A stretch of DNA of 64,000 nucleotides from Acanthaster planci (taxonomy: Eukaryota; Echinodermata; Asteroidea; Valvatida; Acanthasteridae), in contig NW_019091468.1 of assembly GCF_001949145.1 (NCBI RefSeq), positions 138,912 through 202,911 on the forward strand. Reading direction: 5' to 3'. Below the pieces are notes generated by a model. That model had not been told where the DNA came from. It did no database searches and saw only the letters and a list, made by a program, of their open reading frames with translations. Shown here piece by piece: positions 11,603 through 21,800 of the stretch. The translations under genes were made by a program, and so were the position numbers. Positions within the stretch are counted from its first letter, which is position 1, and each line of letters opens with the position of its first letter.

Positions 11603-12880
11603 CTAAAGGAATGTGTGTGTTCCGGATCGGCACCGTTGGCTGACGTCCTTGGTGTCAGTGCTCGCGAGCGGCTTCATCTTGACCGAGTTCACTGAGGATC
11701 CCGGAGTTCGGAATTTACAGCAGGTCAGGGAAACCGTGCTGCTGTTGGAGAATGTGTACAGATACGGATTGAGGGAGGAGTTTATTGGGATCACGAATAC
11801 CACAACCCAGGCGTAAGTTTCATCTGGAATGTCGACAGCCCCGCTCATGGACAGAATCCCCATGAGGATCACCGGCATCCAACAGCAGAAATCTGTTCCC
11901 ACGATCAGCAGCATGCGACGGGCCATGGCCATCTCTTTCTTCCGGTGTTCCTTGTCCTTCCGCTTCTGCAGCTTCTTGGAGGGCAGTTTGACAATGACCA
12001 CGAAGGCTATGGCCAGGTAGCACAGGAGAACAACGACGCAGCACACCAGGTTGATGCCGAGGTACACCGTCACGGAAAATGCCCGCGAAGGGGTGGCCGA
12101 TTCCTTCACGGTTCCGTTGAATTGCGTTTCCCCAAGCAGGATGCGGTCTTCCTGTTTGGACGTCCGGTTGGACTTGACCAGCGGCAATCCGACGCAAACG
12201 TCGCTCAGCCCATAGAATCCGTCGATCTTGTCCTGCAGAAGTAGCGGCGGGATGCTTATCAGTAAAGCAGTGCACCACATTGCCAGGCTGGCTACCCGCG
12301 CTGTGTCTAATCGCAGCCATTTCTTCCCGAACGGGAACACCACGCACAGAAATCGGTCGATGCTGATCATGGTGATGAAAAACACAGACGCTTCAGAGCT
12401 TAGCATCGAGAGGAAACCGGCGAAGTTGCACAGGTGTCCCGATCTCCATCCCTCCACGTGCAGAAAAAATGTGTCCTTGAAGTACGCATCAGCGCCCGCG
12501 ATGATCAGCATATATGCACCCATGATCAGGTCCGACACGGCCAAATTGAGAATCAGGACCGACTGTGAACGCTTTCCGGAGTCAGTCATCTTCAGCCTCC
12601 ACAAGATAATGAAAGTGTTGCCGAAGAGGGCGCTGATTCCGAGGCACCATACGAACACCCGCAAGACCGAATTGTGCATAAGTCGATCGCACGTAAAGTA
12701 AGAGAGTGACACTACATAGTCTGGCCGGCTGCCAAGTACGCAGTTGTCCCTAATCCCGTTTGGCCTGTAGTCAACCAGACAGCACATTCGTTGGTCATCT
12801 ACAACTCTGCGAACGTTACAAGAGGCAAAACATGTGAGATAGCTCTTGTACAGGTCTTCAGGTTCCGGCAATTCCTTCTC
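11603..12880 (-). CDS. Terminal exon: hinge, 7TM domain and C-tail of RXFP/LGR-like GPCR
   Basis: One exon encodes the hinge, all seven helices and the tail, as in LGR genes. The acceptor reads TTGTGTAG|GAG at 12880; the stop ends at 11603. Counting residues from 12868, TM1 is about 69-93, TM2 104-128, TM3 146-180, TM4 192-214, TM5 264-296, TM6 319-343 and TM7 353-377. Family hallmarks are seen. TM3 ends ISIDRFLCVVFPF, so the E/DRY motif reads D-R-F. TM6 has GTDFCCWMP and TM7 has PINSSLNPYLY (NPxxY). Cys148 and Cys226 can form the TM3-ECL2 bridge. The third loop is Lys/Arg-rich (295-318), followed by MARRM, as in G-protein-coupling loops. NRT (235) and NGT (252) are glycosylation sequons in ECL2. 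The hinge (residues 1-65) is Cys-rich. A class A GPCR is certain; relaxin-receptor-like is the best family call. Confidence 0.93.
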   Translation of the reverse strand, partial: EKELPEPEDLYKSYLTCFASCNVRRVVDDQRMCCLVDYRPNGIRDNCVLGSRPDYVVSLSYFTCDRLMHNSVLRVFVWCLGISALFGNTFIILWRLKMTDSGKRSQSVLILNLAVSDLIMGAYMLIIAGADAYFKDTFFLHVEGWRSGHLCNFAGFLSMLSSEASVFFITMISIDRFLCVVFPFGKKWLRLDTARVASLAMWCTALLISIPPLLLQDKIDGFYGLSDVCVGLPLVKSNRTSKQEDRILLGETQFNGTVKESATPSRAFSVTVYLGINLVCCVVVLLCYLAIAFVVIVKLPSKKLQKRKDKEHRKKEMAMARRMLLIVGTDFCCWMPVILMGILSMSGAVDIPDETYAWVVVFVIPINSSLNPYLYTFSNSSTVSLTCCKFRTPGSSVNSVKMKPLASTDTKDVSQRCRSGTHTFL

Positions 12881-15800
12881 CTACACAATGGGCGACTTTA
12901 AGACGCTTGGTGGCGGCAAACATACCGATCATTTTTACCCATGGAGATCATAGGGCGTTTTCGAAACGAGTGGATTCGGCTTAGACTTTGGTTTCGCTGG
13001 TTCCTGTCAGAGTTTGAACATGTAGTTTTGAACGCCACTTCAAAATGGATGGAACCTTCGGGACCAAAGTCTAAGCCGACTCCAGTCATTTCGAAAACGC
13101 CCATAGATACAGGTATCAGGCCCATTCTTGTACGCTAGGCCAAGTTTGCGCAAGAACAGGGCAACATAATGTTGCATGTAACGTGCACGCCCTAACGAGA
13201 CCACAAGTGCGTACCATGTAGGCGTCCGCAAGGTTCCAATTTGTTCGTGCGTATGGTGCAATTTTACGCGCCCTGCGTCATCTCCAATTTTACTGTCTTA
13301 TGATCTCTATGTTTTTAATAGTGCTGAACATGCGCGCGTTATTCTGAGTAAGTGTGCATAGTTCTGAGCACGCGCAATACTATAAAGAAGGACCGGTATG
13401 TCTGCCCCCACCAGCGTCTAAAAGTCTCCCATTGCTACACAGCCAGTGACAGGTGGGTGACTGCGATGATTGCGCAGTTGCTATACATTTATGAAAGATT
13501 CACTCAAATAAGTGCTACCTCCTGTTTGCCACAGTACCTGATACAGACTAACACGGTTATCCACACAGTTTTGTTCAAATAGGACGCAAAGACACTTAAG
13601 GTCTCTTTATTCTTTTAGAAAATAAATTGATTCAGTACAACTTACAGAAACCTCAAATCACTCATGTGTTCCAGTTCATGCTTATCTACTGTGAAATCTT
13701 TGGCTTCCGTTTCATGTCGACTGAGAGCCCTGAAATATACGAGGTTAAAAAGCACGAATGCTTCATTGATCAATTTGCAAAAACACAGTAATCGACGCCA
13801 TGTTGAAACGAGACTTTTTGTAGAAGTAGCAACTCCAAATCCCACTAGGCAGAAAATGCTGTCATTTTCTATGTGTTCTTTTTTAACACGAGATGTCGAC
13901 CATAAATTGCTGTTATATTTTTTTTCATTATTTGCTTTATTATAATTTCAAAAACCTTTGCTTTCTGGGCATCTGCAACATCATTCTTGATATTGGATCT
14001 ATTAAAAAAGGCAACTCAATTCGGGAATATCGGAATTGCATTGCGAATTCCCCAAGGTTCAGTGTTTAATCTTTCTTGGTGTCAATGCCCTAAAATTCAA
14101 ATTTGGCTGCGCTCAAGTGGCCTTGGATCCAAGGAGTAAAACAGTTGGTATGGAACATTTGCCTCCCTGAAACGAATTACTCACATTGCCAGTTGGTATC
14201 CTTCCCGCCTTACTGTCCTAGAACTTTTGGAACCCAATTTATGCAAGCTATTATGATGCAACAAATCACAATATGACCTGAACTTGTTACAAACTTTCCA
14301 TCAAAAATGCACGATATAAAAAATTAAAGTTGAAATAATGTATAGAAGGAGATTTTTAAATAACGTATTCACTTACAATATTTGAAGACTGTCAAGACCA
14401 TTTAATGCACCCGGTTCAATGACTGTCCAAGGGTTGTTCTCAAAAGTCCTGAAAAGTGTGTCAAAATCAGAAAATACGTACACAGTCACTCACATTAAAT
14501 ATACTACTTGTTACAAAAGATGATTGCTTCGTGCTTTTCGTTTGTGTTTAATACGCAGCGTTTCACAGTAGTGCGCCTCCAAGCGTTTGCAACGCGTTGG
14601 CCAACACGCGTTTGGAAAGGGTCGACAGATTTTGCGCGTTGTATTGGCCAACACGTTGCAAACTCTTGGAGGTGCAATATTGTGAATCGCCCGTTTTGTA
14701 AATAGGCTCTGCAAAAAAGGGATTTTTTGACAGCCATATGCCAGCTGCACGTTTCTCTGCTGGTTTTTTTTACATTTTTGTGTAATGAATAAGAACTGTG
14801 AAAAGAGTGTTTATTTCAAAGAGGTAGGGCTTGTTCGCGCAGAAATTCAAAAACGTGCATCGTTGATGTTTTCTTCCCCATATAAAACATTTTTTCCTTC
14901 TTTGGCAGAGTAAGGAAACCGCGTTGATTCATTTGTCATTCAGATTCATTCAGAATTAGTTTGTCTCAATGGTAAAAATGATCCCAATCACTACTTATCT
15001 GTTGAGACTGTTTCGAAAGCGGAGTGAACACCATGCAGCTTTAGGTTTAGTTTAGAGGATCCATTTCCAAACTGTGTCAGCAAACTTGGTAAGTAAGCTT
15101 TTCCAAAGCCTTTGGAAATGCCTGATTAACATAATAACCTAATATATAGTCATATGGTGTAATCACACACCCCCCTTTAAATTTTAATGTCCAGGCAAGT
15201 CGGGCGGATCCAGGATTTTCCATAAGGGGGCGTGAACGAAAACAGCAATGGTAACGCAAAGCCCCTTAGGCGTGGGGTTCAGGACATTTTCGGATTGTAG
15301 GCGCTCTGTGGTGCAATTTCAGGCAGTTTTTTCAGGGCAGGGTCAGGACAGACATCCCTGTTTTTCTTCTCCCTCCCACTTTTTAAAAATTCATTTATGT
15401 ATTTTTTATTCATTTACTTAGCGAAAAACGGAGGAAGCGCCCTTGCAAGTCATCATCCCCACCTTTCTCCATCTTCCACCCTTCCCCCAATATCTGGCAC
15501 AAATCTATGCTACCGCGAAAAGGGTCCAGGTGAGAGTAGGAGGGAGAAATTGTCTACTCACAATATTTCTAGTGACTTCAAGTGTGAAAACATGTCAGTT
15601 TGCAAAACCGTCAGTAAGTTTTCTCGTAGTTGTCTAGATGAAGAAAAGAAAGTAATACAAATTCTTGCAGTTATGACATTAATTACCATTTTACTGTCAG
15701 ATGTAATTTATTTTTTCCTCCAATGGTTTGTCTAGTTAAAGTTAAAAGGCCTCTCAATTTCACACAATAATTTAAGCCTGTTTGGGGAAATGCAACAACA

Positions 15801-18800
15801 GTTGTTTGTCTCGATTCTTTCCGAAACTCTGCGGAGAATGTGACAAAATTCAACTGGCATACAACACGCCCTCTAATAAATACTGTCAATTGCATGAAGA
15901 GGATGGGATTTCAATAGAAGGGGTTTCATGATAACAAAGTATAAGTCAGGGTAATCAGTGGTACCAAAGAAAAAGTAAGAGATATCTGAAGATAAAATGA
16001 TCCATAGATTGAGGCTATTGGAAGGAATTAAGTATATGAAAGGGGCTAAGGGTACAGTCGGTGGTGATTTCTGTCATGTTACTTTTAATGTTAAATCAGT
16101 AGGGCCTATAATATTTGTACGTACGGTTCAATTAAAAGATGACAGGAAACTGAGATATACCCTTACACATTTAATTTGTCAATGCCAGAACCTTCACTTA
16201 CAAATTTCTCAGTTTCCCAAGACCTCTGAATGCATGCGGCTCAATCGAAGAAATTTGGTTTTCAACGAGGTCTCTGAAACAAAAAGCAAAAGCTCTGTAA
16301 AATATCATCGTATAATCTAGGCAGCTTCCGACATGAATAGATGCATAATTTTATCAGGACATTTATTTGGTCCGAGGCCTCTTTCTCTAAATGACCAGGA
16401 CCACACCGACCATGAACACATCTGAGCATTATTCTGATTTGCTAGTTTCATTCTCTAGCTGCTGACGTGTGTTTTGTCGCCATTGAAATGTGTTTATATG
16501 TTAGTGTAATAAAAGTGCGTTTCAGTAATGTTTCCACCAGAAGAAGTAAGAGCAAACTTACAGACTGAGGAGGTTGTTCAGGTGCCGAAACGTATTTGCT
16601 TTGAGCTCCCTTATGCGATTTGTTCCAAGACGCCTAGGAAAAATGAAGATCCCAGGTTTGTTTCAGCTTCATGCATTACTGTTTTATCATGCGACAAACT
16701 GCGCCGGGAGAGATATACTACGTAGTTCTTAAGTTCACTTTGCATGTATTCTGCGAAACTGGAGACCACTGACTTACTCGGATAGAGAAAATAGACCTTA
16801 GAGGGCATTCCTTCCTTCCTTCGGGATACACTCGAGTAAACTTTTTGTGCATTCATTGGGACGATATCTAAGTAACAAAGAACAGCCTCTGGAACACCAG
16901 CAAAGCATAACCTCTATTCAACTTTTTATTTTTATTTACTTGTCTCTCGTGAAAATTTATTTATCTCCAGCTTAAGTATTATTTCTGATTTTGGTACTAA
17001 CAATTAATTTGGTTCGTGTTCATGAGGCACACACTGCGAAAAAAACAACGACCTCACATCGAAGAATCTTGCCTTTAGCCTTGGCTTTTTTGAGCTTTTA
17101 ATCATTTAAAGACGCTCTCAATATCTTACGGGCATATAGAACTCTTGGGAGTTGATCTCTTGTGCTTTCCAGGCCTTTTTTTCTGAAAAGCACCTTGGCC
17201 ACAGTGAAAACAAGAAGGGTGTGACATTAATTTTGGATTTTTTTTCAAATTCCACAGGGAAAGTGGAGAGCACTTCAGTACAACCTCTCGGTGCGTTATC
17301 GGAAACAAAGGAACCGCAGTAAAATTGATACTAAACTTACAACGTCTGCAAACCGTTGAGTCCCTTAAACATTTCCTCTCTCACCGATGTGATGTTATTT
17401 TCATCAAGACGCCTAAAATATATAACGATTGTGATAAAAATGAATTACATCATAATTTTTCCTTTGAAACACACTGATTTCCACCAATTGACTGTAAAAA
17501 ATCTTAATTATAGACCAACACTAATTTTCTTTCGAATTTGTGTTGCTTAGAGACTGAACTTCTTGTAGAAAAACTTGTAAATCCTGTCTCTCAGAAAAAT
17601 CCTGAATTATTTGAAGCTGTTTACAAAAGATAAATTAATGCTGGCTTACAGAAACGTCAGTGACTCCAGCGCTTGGAATACCCCGGAATCTATCGTGTTT
17701 AAATGATTCTTGTTGGTCTTCCTGCAATAAAACAAGATTAATCCAGAAAAAGTTCATATTAATTTTATTAATCGTTATTAAATTGTCAGCATGGCAGGAC
17801 CGCGTTTCAGTTACGATTTCACTCCTGCTAAAGAACAGTACTTAAAACATCTTTTTGTAAACGCGTGGAATCCAGTTATGCTTTTGCAAGGGGTTTGCGG
17901 TTCACAGGCGTTAAAAGATTTTCCGCTACTGATGAAAAACATCGCCCATGTTCTTGTATTCCGGTACATGCATGTTTGTGGCTAATCACATGTTCGATTC
18001 TGGACTGATGAAAATCGCTATTACCGAGGGCCGGTGTAACAAGTGAAAATGCTGAATGGGCTTATATAGGCCTACTTACAGAAGAATCAATTTACTCAGT
18101 CCGCTGAAATATCCACGTTTTAGTCTTGTCAGCTGGTTGTCTTCCAGATCTCTACATAAAACAGCATATAATGGAAACACGCTTTAAAAAAGACTATTGA
18201 TGTTTGATTACTGTGGCTTCGTTTAGTTATGCAGGAAGTAAAGTTCCACCTCTGTATTGGAATAAAAGAAACCCAACTAGCATGAAACCGGTGAAAATGA
18301 CGGGCAGCGTAATAAACGATTCATAAATGTGTGGAATTTGAGCTGTTTGGGGGGGAGAGTGAATCTCAGGGCACTTTACTATGAAGATGCCCTGCAGAAA
18401 GACCTTTTTGACAGGCCTAAAAAGTGTATTAAACTCACAATCCACTTACAAAGTCGCGAGATGTGAGAATTTTTGAAATCTTCCCGGCTCCAGATCCGTG
18501 ATGTTGTTTTTCCTCAGTATACTGCGTCGATTTGGAAAGAGAGTAAAAACAAAAAGACACCTTAAGAGGGTTATTTAAACAGGTGTTATGGAAAGATTAA
18601 GACGAGGCAAAATTCGATCCTCATAAGACTTGAAAGTTCCTCACTTCAAGTAGAATAAATGGTTTTAAACTGATATCTAACATAATTGATACATCTTATT
18701 ACTCTCTTGACGACAATAGTTAGAGCTGACTGCTGGTGTGCAAGATACAGAGTGTGTCGATGAAAGAAAATGCCGGTCATTTTTAAGCCTCAAATATCTA

Positions 18801-21800
18801 CTTGAGGTGTTTAAAAGCAACGCATTATTAACCATTACAGTCCTGAATCCTCCAATTTCAATACGATGTAACATACACCCTTTAGGATTATGGCTAAAGA
18901 AAACAACGTGACCCTCTTTTATTTGATATTACAGTGTATTCAGCTTTGGGGGGTCCAGAGATGTTCCCCTGAGAACAGAAGCATTTCAAATTGAGTACGC
19001 CTGTTTCTTTAAAGAAATAATTACTCGGTAGAATGTTTCAGTGTTTATCTATAGGCAGTGTGGGTAGCAAAAAAAATCGAAAAATTCTCAAGCCAACAGT
19101 GTTCTCTGAAAACTATGGATGTTCATTAATACCGGTGCCTCAAAATTAAAATGGCCAGTATTTTCTTCTACCATCATGGGGGACGCACAGTATAATTTCT
19201 TTTGCAATTATTTCAATAAAAGCAGCTAGTTCAAACTCTAAGCAGGGTTGTCTGAACGCCAGTTCGCCAACATGCCAGCCAGCCATCTTGCATCCGGCCA
19301 TCCAGTCAGCTGGCCGTCTAACGGACGGGCCAACTAGCAGGCCATTCGGCCACCACAACGTGGTCATAAAACGACAGAGAGACGTACTGAAGCGGAACGT
19401 TTAGGGACATCCATATTAACACCGGCTGCTTTCAGAGCAACGGAGTTAACAAATCTCTAAAACTCACAGTTTCTTCATTATCCGCGGAAGTTCATCCCAG
19501 ACGTTGGTTAGATTTGGATGGTTGCTGCAATTGACAATTAGGAGGGCGTTCACGGGCGTAACCTGACAAGAGCAGTCCTTAGGACAGAGTCGCACATCTG
19601 CATTAAAGAAAACGATAAGCGGTAAATTCAGATCTCGAAATTTTGTAATACAGAACTGAACCGACATCTTTTTAAAGCTTTCCGAGGAGGCTTTTTTAAA
19701 TAGGAGCCGGTGGTTTAAACCACTGTCTTCACAGACTCATAGGCATTCGCTGTATTCCAGTGTTTCTGAGACCAACATGGTGTCAGACAGATTTCCCTGA
19801 AAACAATGCTAAATTTCACGTTTGAAGTGCCAGAAGTAAGTGAAATTTTTGGAGCTTATTGTGTTTTTGCTCAATGAATGTTGAGTTGAATACTGCGGGA
19901 AACAACGCCCACCAGATGGTATTTCGTACAGATTGATTAAAAGACTAGAGGGAGAGACAGTCCAGAATCAATCCTTGTATTGAGGAAATAACACGGGAGA
20001 AATACCATCCTTGGTCCCGTCATGCTCCTTTTCTCCAAAATGCATACGACACAGCTGTAGCCAGACTGTGTACTGTATTTTATACCTCCGTGTTATTTTA
20101 TGTAACATTAGCGGTGAACAATTCCTGGCGTAGCATGGGTATTGACACATCTCCATGCAACCGAAGAGCACCACAGAAACTGAGTAGTGCCTTTAGCTTC
20201 TTAGGTAAGCGTTTATTTTTGGTATCCGGTTCGTAAGTGATTTCGTCACAAACGCAGACGCATCACGATTTGCAGGCTCCTACTGGATGATCGCTGAAGT
20301 TGAGCGTTAACCTCCGGTTCCATGTAAACGGCGATCAATGCATGTAACACTATGTGCAGTGTGCGTGGTTTAAACTGAAGTGACGTCACACTTACGAACC
20401 CGATAGGCATCTACGACAGAGCAACAGAACATACCACAGGATTGCTCGTCCTCCGCCCGGGAGCAATCGTCAATGCCATCACAATGAAACCTCCGCGTCA
20501 GACACGCATTGCTGTTTGCACAGTATTCGTTGCGTGGGCAGGAGTGCGCTTCTCCGAAAAGATGGAAAAGATTATACCAATTAGTATCACCGGTGCGTCA
20601 TTGATAATTTCTAAAGACAAACATTGCTGTCATTTGAATGTGAATAAAACTTGATCGCAGGAAAATGACGAGAAAGTCGTCGTTAAAGCGTAGAGGCCGG
20701 TTCATACTTGGCGCTAAAGCGAACACGAACGCAAAGATTGTGACGTCAGATCAAATTGGCGCAGCGAATTCGGAAATGTTGGACACATTTCAACTCTGAC
20801 GAATATTTCGCTGCAAATTTTCATGGACGTCCAAATTCTTTATGTTCTCGCATTCACCTGAAGTATGAACCAACTGGATCGAAGGTTTGCCATACCTCGT
20901 ACTGCATACTGTACAGCATCATACTCAGCAGATGTTTTGAGTGAACAGAAACCTAGCCACTTGATTGAAAACTATTTTGGGTTTAAAACACTTAGACCAG
21001 AGGTAACCCTTTAGAGTTTTAAACTCTTATCTTGAGTAGATGCCATGTTAGACGGTACGGAATGGGCATTGGTACATGATATTACATGGTCAGAGCCTCG
21101 TAAGAAATTGCTTGTGCCTGAGGTTTGGTACTTTTCGATAAAAAAGCAGACCTCTAGTGGAGGTCGCTGGCTAGTGGCTGCTACCATTTACCACTGAAAT
21201 ATGCGTTACTGCTAGCCGCAGCCAATTAATTCGGACGCAGCCGCACTTACGACAGTTGCGTTCGTCTGATTGGTCAGGACAATCGATCAAGGCGTCGCAT
21301 CGTCCGCTGTGATCCACACAAATGTTTCGGTTTTCGCACAGGAACCGTCTTGTCGCGTTGCTGCACTCACTGATGAGGGATGCATCTGCAATATTAGAGC
21401 ATTGAAATCATGAAGCAATGTTGATTTGGCAGACTGGGAAGAGCAGTGCCTACACAAGGAGTTACCAATTATTACGGATTTTCCCAGCGTTATTTCTAAA
21501 ACTGATTATATTTATATATTAGTCATATGTATATTTGCTCATTAGAAAATGAGAGAGTGGCTGCAAGAACACAAGAACACGTGTGCTGCAATGAATGTCG
21601 AGAAAATCTTCATTTAAACATGCGTCTGTAACATGTTCCCATTGAGTTCATTAACGTGGTTAACGGGTGTGTATTTTGACTTGAAATAGGTGCCACTGAG
21701 CGAACGTACCCAGTTCAACCTAACCACTTGAAAAACCTCGGTTGGTTTTTCGGAGTTCGCATACAAGTTGAATGCATTACCGCCGAACGGAATGACCCAA

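Noticed and set aside
11613-12701. Plus-strand and alternative minus frames opposite the 7TM exon (up to 175 residues)
   Set aside because: Shadows of the GC-rich GPCR coding sequence.
15077-15259. Frame ending NQAFPKALEKLTYQVC on the minus strand as a further LRR exon
   Set aside because: No donor in the right place, no LxxN motif, and most of the frame lies in a repeat element.
17126-17308. Minus-strand frame near a CCC|GTAAGA donor as an LRR exon
   Set aside because: The 72 nt upstream does not encode an LRR and there is no matching acceptor.
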